Origin: Sporosarcina sp. Te-1
GTDB lineage: Bacteria; Bacillota; Bacilli; Bacillales_A; Planococcaceae
Assembly (NCBI RefSeq): GCF_017498505.1
Contig: NZ_CP071798.1
Span: forward strand, 3,831,501 to 3,895,500
DNA length: 64,000 bases
Direction of reading: 5' to 3'
In this document: in pieces, positions 53,721 through 62,408 of the stretch
Layout of the letters: every line of letters starts with the position of its first letter
Numbering within the stretch: position 1 is the stretch's first letter
The notes under the pieces: model-generated
What the model was told of the DNA's origin: nothing
What the model saw: the letters and a program-made list of their open reading frames with translations, nothing else
Databases searched by the model: none
Translations under genes and position numbers: made by a program

Positions 53721-54743
53721 ATGGTCAGACTAAAAGATATTGCAGAGAAAGTGGGGGTATCTGTCAGTACTGTTTCCAGAGTCATTAAAAATGATACTAG
53801 CCGTAATGTGAACCCCGAGATCAAGCGTAAAGTATGGCTGGCGGTAAAGGAAATGGGATACACGCCGAATGAGCACGCGCGCAATCTTGTTCAATCCGCT
53901 GAAAGTGTTCAAGTGCGGACTCGGAGAATCGGCTGGCTTGCCAGCCCGCGGCTTGCGAATGAAAATCCGTACTTCTCCAAAATGTTCATAGGAATTACTG
54001 ATACCCTCAATGAGGCCGGTTATTCATTATTATTGCTTCAACCGGATGATTTGGAAGATGATGCACTCTTTCAAAAGACGGTGAGGGAGCAGGAAATAGA
54101 GGGAATTTTGCTCGTCGATCCAATTGAGAAAGAGACACTTGCAGAATTGAAGAAATGGATACCGGTTGTCGGAATGGATTTCAACTACAGTGAACAAAAT
54201 GTTTCCATTGTCGATTACGACAGGGAAGAGGCCGTGCATAAAGGGATTGCGCATCTAGTGTCCCGGGGACATCGCCGCATCGGTTTCATTGGCAGTGAAA
54301 TGAATGGTGATTTAAGAGGAGAAAAGCGGTTCAAAGGCTATCGGAAATCCATGCGTGAATTCAATCTTGATGTGGATGAACGCTTTATGATCGACTCCAG
54401 ATGGTGTATGGATCAGACATATCGGTTGATGAAGGAATTGATGGCCAGTTGCAGCGATTTGCCGTCTGCATTTATGTGTGCCAGCGATATGCTTGCCATT
54501 GCAGCCATGCGGGCAGTTCAAGAAAATCATCTATCGGTTCCAGAAGATGTCGCCTTTGTTGGAATCGACAATAATGAAATGGCGCAATACGCGATGCCGT
54601 CCTTGACGACAGTGGCCATTCCGCAATACGAAATGGGTGTTGTGGGCGCGAAGGTGCTGTTAAATCAAATTGCCGATCAAGACTTCCGATTGGATTTACG
54701 GACTTTGTTGCCGACGGAATTGATGATTCGGAAATCTACATAA
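53721..54743 (+). CDS. LacI-family transcriptional regulator
   Basis: A 340-residue protein with the LacI helix-turn-helix (LKDIAEKVGVSVSTVSRVIK, residues 4-23) and a sugar-binding type effector domain (GITDTLNEAGYSLLLLQPDD, GHRRIGFIGSE, VGIDNNEMAQYAMPSLTTVA). It heads the carbohydrate locus behind a consensus promoter and cre-like site. Two palindromes before the next gene (54773-54806) may be its operators. Confidence 0.93.
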   Translation: MVRLKDIAEKVGVSVSTVSRVIKNDTSRNVNPEIKRKVWLAVKEMGYTPNEHARNLVQSAESVQVRTRRIGWLASPRLANENPYFSKMFIGITDTLNEAGYSLLLLQPDDLEDDALFQKTVREQEIEGILLVDPIEKETLAELKKWIPVVGMDFNYSEQNVSIVDYDREEAVHKGIAHLVSRGHRRIGFIGSEMNGDLRGEKRFKGYRKSMREFNLDVDERFMIDSRWCMDQTYRLMKELMASCSDLPSAFMCASDMLAIAAMRAVQENHLSVPEDVAFVGIDNNEMAQYAMPSLTTVAIPQYEMGVVGAKVLLNQIADQDFRLDLRTLLPTELMIRKST

Positions 54744-54772
54744 AAAGTGATGTGGATTTCCTTTCAGATACA

Positions 54773-54806
54773 GGAAAACGTTTTCCGTCAACCAGGAAAA
54801 TTTTCC
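54773..54806 (+). promoter_or_regulatory. Two LacI-type palindromes 21 bp apart
   Basis: GGAAAACGTTTTCC (54773-54786) and GGAAAATTTTCC (54795-54806), centres 21 bp apart, so on the same face of the helix. They lie between the LacI gene and the Gfo/Idh/MocA gene. The first has the CG centre typical of LacI-family operators. Confidence 0.75.
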
Positions 54807-54845
54807 ACTCGATAAACAAATTTACTTACGAAAGGGATGTTGGAA

Positions 54846-55997
54846 ATGGAAAAAGTACGAATTGGTGTAATCGGTGCCGGCTTGCGTGGCGGTCTTGCGC
54901 ATTATTGGCATAAACCTGATGGGGAGTCGGAAGTTGTTGCTCTGGCGGACATCTCGGAAGAAAGACAACAAAAATTTCAAGAAAAACTCGGGACGCCTAT
55001 TTTTCTAACAAAAGATTACAAAGATCTTTTAGCGCGGGAAGATATCGATGCCATTGCAGTTCTTTCCCCCGATTATTTACATGAGGAACATATCATTGCG
55101 GCTCTAGAAGCAGGAAAGCATGTGTATGCAGAGAAACCGCTTGCCATCACCGTTGAAGGCTGTGACCGCATACTTGATGCTTGGCGGGCATCCGGCAAAC
55201 ATTTAATGGTCGGATTCAATATGCGGTATATGAGCATGTACCAAACGATGAAAGGGTTGATCGACTCTGGCGCAATCGGCGAGTTGAAAGCCGTTTGGGT
55301 ACGCCATTTTGTAGGGTTCGGCGGATATTTCTACTATCACGACTGGCATGGCCAATCGAAAAATACAACATCGCTCCTTTTGCAGAAAGGGTCACATGAT
55401 CTCGACGTCATCCATTGGCTTTCCGGCCGTTACACGACGAAAGTTTCCGCTTTTGGAAGTCTTGATTACTACGGGGGCGATATGCCGAACGACTTGACCT
55501 GCCCGGAGTGCTCGCTGAAAAATACGTGTCCGGAATATGTGCCTCATACATTCACGGAATGCGCATTCCGGAAAGAGATCGATGTGGAAGACAACAATAT
55601 GCTGATCATGGAACTTGAAGGTGGCGTCAAGGCATCTTATCTCCAGTGCCATTTTACGCCGGACTATCAACGCAACTACACATTCATCGGAACAGAAGGC
55701 CGGATTGAAAATGATGATGTGAACGGCAAAGTCTATTTGAAGACGCGCAAGACGAATACCTGGAAGGAATTTAGCGATGTGACGTACGACATGAAGCCCG
55801 AGGAGGGAAGCCATGGGGGTGCCGATCCGAAAATCGCCCAAGATTTCGTCGAGCTGGTTCTTCGTAATAAAGAACCTCTCACTACACCGTTTGCGGGGCG
55901 GATGAGCGTGGCAGTCGGATGTGCAGCGACAGAGTCAATCCGGTCTGGCGGGAAAGTCGTGGAAGTGTCTCAAACCTCAAGTATCGTACATAACTGA
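54846..55997 (+). CDS. Gfo/Idh/MocA-family protein with cysteine cluster
   Basis: ATG at 54846 is 8 nt past AAAGGG and is preferred over 54837. The 383-residue protein has a Rossmann motif (GVIGAGLRGG, residues 7-16), EKP (96-98) and GSHDLDVIHW (182-191). Cys219, 222, 228 and 239 (CPEC...C...C) may bind a metal. Members are NAD(P)-dependent sugar dehydrogenases, or in GH109 glycosidases that use NAD. In this locus it may oxidise or cleave an amino-sugar glycoside; no signal peptide, so it acts in the cytosol. Confidence 0.88.
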   Translation: MEKVRIGVIGAGLRGGLAHYWHKPDGESEVVALADISEERQQKFQEKLGTPIFLTKDYKDLLAREDIDAIAVLSPDYLHEEHIIAALEAGKHVYAEKPLAITVEGCDRILDAWRASGKHLMVGFNMRYMSMYQTMKGLIDSGAIGELKAVWVRHFVGFGGYFYYHDWHGQSKNTTSLLLQKGSHDLDVIHWLSGRYTTKVSAFGSLDYYGGDMPNDLTCPECSLKNTCPEYVPHTFTECAFRKEIDVEDNNMLIMELEGGVKASYLQCHFTPDYQRNYTFIGTEGRIENDDVNGKVYLKTRKTNTWKEFSDVTYDMKPEEGSHGGADPKIAQDFVELVLRNKEPLTTPFAGRMSVAVGCAATESIRSGGKVVEVSQTSSIVHN

Positions 55998-56024
55998 TCT
56001 GTCCTGAATGAAAGGGGTGTGTGT

Positions 56025-57002
56025 ATGGCCAATGTAAGTGAAAATGTAGGTGTGAAACCTCTCAAGACGGGAGATAAAAAAGAAGCAAAGCGGAGAGCGC
56101 GAAGTAAATGGTGGAAATCGGTTTGGCGGAATTGGGAACTGTATGTACTGCTATCTCCTGTCATTCTTTACTTCTTAGTGTTCCATTACTTCCCTTTGTA
56201 CGGATTGCAGATCGCCTTCAAGGACTTTATTGCATCCAAAGGGATTCTCGGAAGCCCGTGGGTTGGCTTCAAACATTTTGAGCGCTTTTTCAATAGTTAT
56301 TATTTCTGGCGGCTCATCAAAAACACAATTGGCATTGGGATTTTTACACTCGCTGTATCATTCCCGGTTCCGATCATTATCGCGCTCATGTTAAATGAAG
56401 TGAAGAGCCTTCGGTATAAAAAGTTTGTTCAGACGGTCATCTACGCGCCCCATTTCCTATCGACCGTCGTCGTAGTCGGAATGCTTCTCTTATTCGTGAA
56501 AACGGACGGGATGATCAACCAGGTTATCCGGCTGTTTGGAGGGACGCCGATCGACTTCATTTCGGAGCCATCATGGTTTAAGAGCCTTTATGTGTTTTCG
56601 GACGTTTGGCAGACCATGGGCTGGAGCTCGATCATCTATATAGCGGCGCTGGCAGCAGTGGACCCCGCCCAGCATGAGGCCGCGATGATTGACGGGGCAT
56701 CCCGTTTCCAACGGATTATTCATATTAATATACCCGCCATCATGCCGACGATCGTTATCCTGTTCATTTTAAACGCGGGATCGGTCATGGCAGTCGGTTT
56801 TGAAAAAGTGTACTTAATGCAGAATGAGTTGAACATGTCCGCCTCCGATGTCATTTCGACATTCGTGTACCGCAGCGGTATTTTGGAAGCGCAATACAGC
56901 TTCTCCGCAGCCGTCGGATTGTTTAATTCGATTATCAACTTCATCATGCTGCTCATGGTGAATCAAATCGCGAAGAAAGTGAATGATACAAGTCTATGGT
57001 AA
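56025..57002 (+). CDS. Sugar ABC transporter permease, LplB-like
   Basis: ATG at 56025 follows AAGGGG. A 325-residue protein with about six membrane segments, the N-terminal basic stretch, LSPVILYFLVFHYFPLYG and GLQIAFKDF typical of LplB, and the EAA region AAMIDGASRFQRIIHINIPA. It pairs with the next permease for uptake of complex carbohydrates. The ATPase is not encoded nearby; a shared MsmX-type ATPase is usual. Confidence 0.9.
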   Translation: MANVSENVGVKPLKTGDKKEAKRRARSKWWKSVWRNWELYVLLSPVILYFLVFHYFPLYGLQIAFKDFIASKGILGSPWVGFKHFERFFNSYYFWRLIKNTIGIGIFTLAVSFPVPIIIALMLNEVKSLRYKKFVQTVIYAPHFLSTVVVVGMLLLFVKTDGMINQVIRLFGGTPIDFISEPSWFKSLYVFSDVWQTMGWSSIIYIAALAAVDPAQHEAAMIDGASRFQRIIHINIPAIMPTIVILFILNAGSVMAVGFEKVYLMQNELNMSASDVISTFVYRSGILEAQYSFSAAVGLFNSIINFIMLLMVNQIAKKVNDTSLW

Positions 57003-57015
57003 GGGGTGGGAGAAT

Positions 57016-57894
57016 TTGAGAGAGTCGAAGACAGACCGCACATTCATTGTGTTCAACTATATTTTCCTCACGCTGATTGCCTTGCTCGTCCTTTACCCGT
57101 TGATTTTCGTTGTGAGTGCATCGCTCAGCAATCCGCAGTATGTCATATCGGGCGAAATGTGGCTCTGGCCGAAAGAGTTCACGGTCGAAGCGTACGAGAA
57201 GGTATTCAAGAATAAAGATATCATCAACGGCTTCATGAACACGATGAAATACACCGTTGTCGGAACTGCACTGAATGTTGTCATGACAATTCTCGCAGCA
57301 TATCCGCTTTCGAGAAGGGATTTGAAGGGAAGAGGGTTCATCATGGCGTTCATGGTCTTCACCATCTTTTTCAGTGGTGGACTCATTCCGACCTATTTGC
57401 TCATCCGGGATCTTGGCATGTTGAACACGTTTTGGGTCATGATTATTCCAAACGCAGTTGCAGTGTGGAATATCATCATTATGCGGACGTTCTTCCAGTC
57501 CATACCGCATGAATTGCAGGAATCGGCGATGATCGACGGCTGCGGCAACTTCCGTATCCTCTGGAATATCGTATTGCCATTATCGTTTCCGGTCATTGCC
57601 GTCATGGTGCTGTTCTATGCGGTCGGCCACTGGAATTCGTACTTCCAGGCATTGATCTATTTAACGGACCAGGATCGATTTCCACTCCAGCTTATTTTGC
57701 GGCAAATCCTGATTCAAGGGCAGACGGACGATATGATACAGGCGACGACGGAAAGCTTCCTTGCTCAACAGCTTAGTGTGGAAGGATTGAAATACGCTGT
57801 CCTGATCGTTGCGAACTTGCCGATGCTGCTGCTGTACCCGTTCTTGCAACGGTATTTTGTGAAAGGCGTCATGATTGGATCATTGAAAGGATGA
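57016..57894 (+). CDS. Sugar ABC transporter permease, YtcP-like
   Basis: TTG start at 57016 after GGTGGGAG. The 292-residue protein has six membrane segments, NYIFLTLIALLVLYPLIFVV, LSRRDLKGRG and the EAA loop ESAMIDGCGNFRILWNIVLP. Its closest pattern is YtcP/LplC. Second permease of the transporter. Confidence 0.9.
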   Translation: MRESKTDRTFIVFNYIFLTLIALLVLYPLIFVVSASLSNPQYVISGEMWLWPKEFTVEAYEKVFKNKDIINGFMNTMKYTVVGTALNVVMTILAAYPLSRRDLKGRGFIMAFMVFTIFFSGGLIPTYLLIRDLGMLNTFWVMIIPNAVAVWNIIIMRTFFQSIPHELQESAMIDGCGNFRILWNIVLPLSFPVIAVMVLFYAVGHWNSYFQALIYLTDQDRFPLQLILRQILIQGQTDDMIQATTESFLAQQLSVEGLKYAVLIVANLPMLLLYPFLQRYFVKGVMIGSLKG

Positions 57895-57907
57895 AAAGGG
57901 GGAGAGA

Positions 57908-59524
57908 GTGTTGAAGAAAAGGTATTTCACAGGACTGGCGGCATCTATGCTGCTGTCAGCGGGTATTTTGGGGGCCTGCTCGAAGACGGATGGGGAAACG
58001 GTCACGGGCGATTTGGAGAATTTGAACGAAACGGGTATGCCGATCGTTAAAGAGAAGATTGAAGTGGAAGGATTTGCGGCGAAATTCTTCGCTTCGCAGG
58101 ATTGGAACGATTTGATGCTGTGGAAAGAATATGAAAAGATGACGAACATCAAAGTCGATTGGACAACCGTCCAGACAGAAGCACTTGCCGAAAAACGGAA
58201 CTTGTCCTTAACAGGCGGGGATTATCCGGAAGTGTATTTCGCATCCGCTTTCTCAAAGACGGATCTCCTGAAGTATGGACAGCAAGGAATCTTCCTTCCC
58301 TTGAACGACTATATCGATAAGTATGCACCGAACTTCAAAGCGCTCCTCGAGGAGTATCCATCGGTAAAACAAGGGATTACGATGGCTGACGGCAACATCT
58401 ATGGTTTCCCTGCAATCTACGACCCGAATTTCGAAGCGCTCCGTGCAGGGGCTCCATGGGTCATGCAGGAATGGCTTGATAACCTCGGCTTGAAAGAACC
58501 GGAAACAACAGAAGAATTCTATCAAATGCTGAAAGCCTTCAAGGAAAAGGATCCAAACGGCAATGGAAAGCCGGATGAACTCGGCTGGGGCGGCGGCTAC
58601 GGCATCAATGAGTTTATCTCCTACCTACGTGGAAGCTTCGGCTTGAACAAGCAAGGAAGCATGAATATCAATCTCGATTTCAAACCTGGTACAGAAGAGT
58701 TCCGTTTCGTTCCGGCAACGGATGAATATAAGGAAATGCTTGAGTATTTGCATAAGCTGTATTCTGAAGGGTTAATCAATCAAGATGTCTTTACGACGAC
58801 TCCTCAGGAATTTGCAGCTGAATCAGCGAAAGGAAATTTCGGAGCGCTTAATTCTATCGATCCCGCTGAATTGCTGAAGATTGATGGGTATGTAGGTTTA
58901 CCAGTTTTGGAAGGACCGCATGGAGAGCGGGCGTACAATACAGTGTCGAACGGCCTCGGCAACATGGGGATGTTTGTTTTGACAGACAAGACGAAAAACC
59001 CGGAGGCAATGGTTCGCTGGATGGACTATTTCTATGGCGATGAAGGAAATAAAATGTTCTTCATGGGCTTTGAAGGTGTAACGTATGAAGAGGATTCCGC
59101 AGGTAACTTCAACTATCTCGATACGATTACGGATAACCCGGACGGCCTGAACATGGACCAGGCGATCAGTCAGTATTTGACATGGCCGGGAGGGTATTAC
59201 CCGGGCATCGTCCGCCAAAAGTTCTTCCAAGGAGCCGAATCAAAGGAGAACTCCACATTGAATGCCGAAAAAGTTAAACCGTACCGCATCAAGGACGAAG
59301 ACATTCTTCCGGGTATCAACTATACGGTCGAAGAAAGCGAGCGGGTGAGCGCCATCATGACGGATATTCAGACATACGTAGATGAGATGACAGCGACATT
59401 CATCACAGGTAAGACGGATCTTAGCAAATGGGACGAATATGTGAAGACGCTCGAAAAAATGGGTGTGAACGATTATCTTGAGATAGCACAAGGGGCATAT
59501 GAACGCATGGAAAGTGAAAAATGA
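57908..59524 (+). CDS. Sugar ABC transporter solute-binding lipoprotein, LplA-like
   Basis: A 538-residue lipoprotein from GTG 57908 (a TTG follows) after GGGGGAGAG. Lipobox LGAC (Cys about 24). The long family 1 binding domain (NDLMLWKEYEKMTNIKVDWT, GNIYGFPAIYDPNFEALRAG) and length match LplA/YtcQ proteins of carbohydrate ABC systems. Completes the transporter with the two upstream permeases. Confidence 0.9.
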   Translation: MLKKRYFTGLAASMLLSAGILGACSKTDGETVTGDLENLNETGMPIVKEKIEVEGFAAKFFASQDWNDLMLWKEYEKMTNIKVDWTTVQTEALAEKRNLSLTGGDYPEVYFASAFSKTDLLKYGQQGIFLPLNDYIDKYAPNFKALLEEYPSVKQGITMADGNIYGFPAIYDPNFEALRAGAPWVMQEWLDNLGLKEPETTEEFYQMLKAFKEKDPNGNGKPDELGWGGGYGINEFISYLRGSFGLNKQGSMNINLDFKPGTEEFRFVPATDEYKEMLEYLHKLYSEGLINQDVFTTTPQEFAAESAKGNFGALNSIDPAELLKIDGYVGLPVLEGPHGERAYNTVSNGLGNMGMFVLTDKTKNPEAMVRWMDYFYGDEGNKMFFMGFEGVTYEEDSAGNFNYLDTITDNPDGLNMDQAISQYLTWPGGYYPGIVRQKFFQGAESKENSTLNAEKVKPYRIKDEDILPGINYTVEESERVSAIMTDIQTYVDEMTATFITGKTDLSKWDEYVKTLEKMGVNDYLEIAQGAYERMESEK

Positions 59525-59586
59525 ACCGGAAGCTTATACAGGGGAACCCCTGTATGAGCTTTCCCATTTCGGGGAGGTGCTGACGG

Positions 59587-60231
59587 GTGGATATGATGGG
59601 ATGGAAAGGAAAGTTGTATTGGTTCGTAGAGCTTGTCACAATGTTGGCAGTCGTTCAGCTTATGTGGATTGGCCTGACGCTGCTTGGGCTCGTCGTTTTC
59701 GGAATCGGTCCAGCGACAGCGGGCATCTTTCAAGTCATGAGGAAACGGCTGCAAGGAGAAGATGATCTGAAAACTCTTCTGAAGAGCTATTGGAAGACGT
59801 ATCAAAAAGAATTCATCGCTGCAAATAAAATCGGGGTTGCGCTATTAGCCTTTGGCTATTTCCTTGTAGTAAATTTCAGGATTGCATCCTCAATCGGCGG
59901 GATGCACGGTCTTGCGATGATGACACTGCTCGTCACAATCCTTCTGCTTTATGCAGTGCTTGTCATCAATATTTTTCCGGTGTTTGCGCATTACGATTTG
60001 CCTTTTTCCAGATACTTTTCGGCATCTGTCCTGCTCAGTCTGTCATTCCCAATGCAGGCCATCCTGTCATTCGTCGGTTTGTATGGACTCTATCGTATCT
60101 TTATGTTCATCCCTGGGCTTCTTCCGTTTTTTGGCATCAGCCTGACCGTTCTGTTCCTTGCATGGATGGCGGATCGGGTATTCAGCATGAAAGGGAAATT
60201 GGATGGTACCCTGCAGGCAGAAGGAAAATGA
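59587..60231 (+). CDS. YesL-family (DUF624) membrane protein
   Basis: GTG at 59587 is 7 nt past GGAGGTG. A 214-residue protein with about five membrane segments and FGIGPATAGIFQVMRK near residue 40, as in Bacillus YesL, which commonly sits beside LplABC-type carbohydrate transporters. Function unknown; association with transporter genes is the only clue. Confidence 0.83.
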   Translation: MDMMGWKGKLYWFVELVTMLAVVQLMWIGLTLLGLVVFGIGPATAGIFQVMRKRLQGEDDLKTLLKSYWKTYQKEFIAANKIGVALLAFGYFLVVNFRIASSIGGMHGLAMMTLLVTILLLYAVLVINIFPVFAHYDLPFSRYFSASVLLSLSFPMQAILSFVGLYGLYRIFMFIPGLLPFFGISLTVLFLAWMADRVFSMKGKLDGTLQAEGK

Positions 60232-60244
60232 AAGAGGTGGCCTG

Positions 60245-61483
60245 ATGAATTCATTGTGGATCATCAATGCAACAATTGTACTGGAAGATTCGGTAATAAA
60301 CTGGGGATATGTCTGTGTAGAGGATGGAAAAATCACGTCCGTTGGGAAGATGGAAACATGCCCTCAACTAATGGAAGATGAATCTATAATTGATTGTAAA
60401 AATGAAAAAACGGTTATTCCCGGCATGATTGATATCCACGTCCATGGAGCGTGCGGTTATGATACGATGGACGCAAACCGGGATGCGCTGGCTGGCATTG
60501 CGCAAGGTCTCGTGAAAGAAGGAACGACCTCATTTCTTGCAACGACAATGACCAATCCCAAGAACTTGATCGAAGGGGCATTGCAAGCCGTCAGAGAATA
60601 TCGCTCTGAAAAAGGAAAACCCGGCATAGCGGAGCTGCTCGGCATCCATCTCGAAGGACCGTTCATTAACCCGAAGCAAAAAGGCGCACAGCCGGAAGTC
60701 GCTATTATTGGACCGGACATCGAACTTTTCCACGAATGGCAGCGCCTGTCGGGGGGAGCAATTAAGATTGCGACGATTGCGCCTGAAATGGGTTCATTGA
60801 CCTTCGTTCAAGAGCTTGTGAAAGAGGGTGTAATCTTGTCCATCGGCCACTCGGATGCCACATATGATGAAGCACAGGCAGCTATTCAACAGGGAGTGAC
60901 CCATGCTACTCATTTGTTCAACGGAATGCGCGGAATCCATCATAGGGATCCGGGCGTGGCAGGGGCAGCATTGATAGCGGACGAGGTTTTTGTGGAATTG
61001 ATCCCAGACGGCCATCATGTACACCCTGATCTGTTGAAACTAGTCATGCGGCAAAAGGGAGCAGGCCGTGTACTCGTCATAACAGACGGTATGCGCGCAA
61101 AAGGAATGCCGGATGGGGAGTATGATCTAGGTGGTAACGAAGTCGTCGTAAAGGATGGCAGATGTGTTCTGGGCTCAGGCAACTCGCTTGCAGGCAGCGT
61201 CGTAACAATGGACGAAGCGAGGCGGAACATGGCAGTTTGGTGTCAACTATCTCTCGTAGAACTCTCGTGGATTACTTCTTTAAATCAGGCAAAGCGATTA
61301 GGGATCGAGTCACGAAAAGGATCCATCTCGGCTGGAAAAGATGCAGACATTGTCATCTTAAATCGCACTGGTCATGTCGATGCAACGATATGCAACGGGA
61401 CAATGGCCTATTTGTCAGGAGGCTTAAAATGGCAGCTTGATGAGCAAGGTGCAATCAAAGAGAGGAAGCAAGCGAGCAACTAA
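60245..61483 (+). CDS. nagA: N-acetylglucosamine-6-phosphate (or GalNAc-6-P) deacetylase
   Basis: ATG at 60245 after AAAGAGGTGG. The 412-residue amidohydrolase has the metal and catalytic residues of NagA: HVH (65, 67), Glu137 (HLEGPF), His202 (IGHSDA), His223 (THLFNGM) and Asp281 (ITDGM). It removes acetyl from a sugar-6-phosphate. AgaA, which acts on GalNAc-6-P, is a close relative and cannot be separated by eye; the aldolase and PfkB downstream favour the GalNAc option. Confidence 0.9.
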   Translation: MNSLWIINATIVLEDSVINWGYVCVEDGKITSVGKMETCPQLMEDESIIDCKNEKTVIPGMIDIHVHGACGYDTMDANRDALAGIAQGLVKEGTTSFLATTMTNPKNLIEGALQAVREYRSEKGKPGIAELLGIHLEGPFINPKQKGAQPEVAIIGPDIELFHEWQRLSGGAIKIATIAPEMGSLTFVQELVKEGVILSIGHSDATYDEAQAAIQQGVTHATHLFNGMRGIHHRDPGVAGAALIADEVFVELIPDGHHVHPDLLKLVMRQKGAGRVLVITDGMRAKGMPDGEYDLGGNEVVVKDGRCVLGSGNSLAGSVVTMDEARRNMAVWCQLSLVELSWITSLNQAKRLGIESRKGSISAGKDADIVILNRTGHVDATICNGTMAYLSGGLKWQLDEQGAIKERKQASN

Positions 61484-61546
61484 CTGTGCGGATTCCTTCG
61501 GAAATCGCATAGTAACTTATTTTGATAGCTATATGATTTAATAGGA

Positions 61547-61558
61547 AACTTGCACCAA
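61547..61558 (+). promoter_or_regulatory. Partial third copy of the operator core before the GntR gene
   Basis: AACTTGCACCAA matches the core of the 25-bp element except one base and forms a perfect CTTG-CAC-CAAG dyad (with G at 61559). It lies about 45 bp before the GntR gene, suggesting self-control. Confidence 0.65.
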
Positions 61559-61604
61559 GGATGATATATTGGAATGAAAGAATGAAACAAAAGGATGAAA
61601 ACGC

Positions 61605-62336
61605 ATGAAACCTTTAGATCAAGGAAGCATCATTCCACTGTATTATCAAGTGAAGCAACGACTGGAAGAACGCGTACATTCGGGTGAATGGAAACCGGGC
61701 GACAAGATTGATTCTGAAAACCAGCTGATGGAAACCTTTGCTGTTAGTCGAAACACAGCGAAAAAGGCGATCGAGGAGATGGTCCAAGACGGACTGCTGT
61801 ACCGTGTTCAAGGGAAAGGGACCTTTGTTGCCCATCCGAAGCTTGAACAATCGCTTGGCGGTTTCTACAGCTTCAGCCAAGTGCTGCGTGACAAAGGGAT
61901 TACCCCTTCGGATATCATACTCGAAGTGGAGGAAGTGACCCCAAATTCAAGAATCCGCAATGGGCTTCAACTGGATGGTGAAGAAAAAGTCATCAAGATG
62001 AAAAGGATTCGTTGCGCGGATGGCGAACCGATTATCCTCGAATCATCCTTTATGCCAAAATCGGTTGTAGTGGATAAAAAGGATTTGTTCGACATTAAGA
62101 CATCTTCTCTCTATGACTTGCTGGCAACCCGATATGGTGTTTCTGTCGTCCGTGCTAAAGAAGCATTCGAACCTGTCCTCATCCGGGAAGAGGAAAGCAT
62201 CCATTTGCAAACGGAAGTGGGTAAACCTGCTTTATTGCTAGAACGGACAGCATATGACACATCGAACCGACCGGTGGAGTTCTGCATTTCCATCGTCAGG
62301 GGAGATAGATGCCGATTTTACACAGATCTTGTGTGA
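61605..62336 (+). CDS. GntR-family regulator with UTRA domain (NagR/YvoA-like)
   Basis: A 243-residue protein: winged helix (about 10-75, IDSENQLMETFAVSRNTAKK) and UTRA ligand domain (about 95-240, VIKMKRIRCADGEPIILESS). NagR/YvoA and AgaR-type members sense amino-sugar phosphates. It follows nagA and precedes the aldolase; shared dyad CTTGYACCAA sites in front of itself, the LacI gene and the aldolase gene make it the likely local regulator. Confidence 0.92.
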   Translation: MKPLDQGSIIPLYYQVKQRLEERVHSGEWKPGDKIDSENQLMETFAVSRNTAKKAIEEMVQDGLLYRVQGKGTFVAHPKLEQSLGGFYSFSQVLRDKGITPSDIILEVEEVTPNSRIRNGLQLDGEEKVIKMKRIRCADGEPIILESSFMPKSVVVDKKDLFDIKTSSLYDLLATRYGVSVVRAKEAFEPVLIREEESIHLQTEVGKPALLLERTAYDTSNRPVEFCISIVRGDRCRFYTDLV

Positions 62337-62363
62337 AGCACTGGAGGGGTGCTTCTGCCGTTA

Positions 62364-62388
62364 TAACTTGTACCAACAACCCTATGAT
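62364..62388 (+). promoter_or_regulatory. 25-bp repeated element, copy 2
   Basis: Identical over 25 bp to 53607-53631. It lies 21 bp before the aldolase ATG. It ends in TATGAT, which could be a -10 box, so a bound regulator would block a promoter here. Confidence 0.8.
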
Positions 62389-62408
62389 AATACAAGGAGG
62401 AAAACGGA

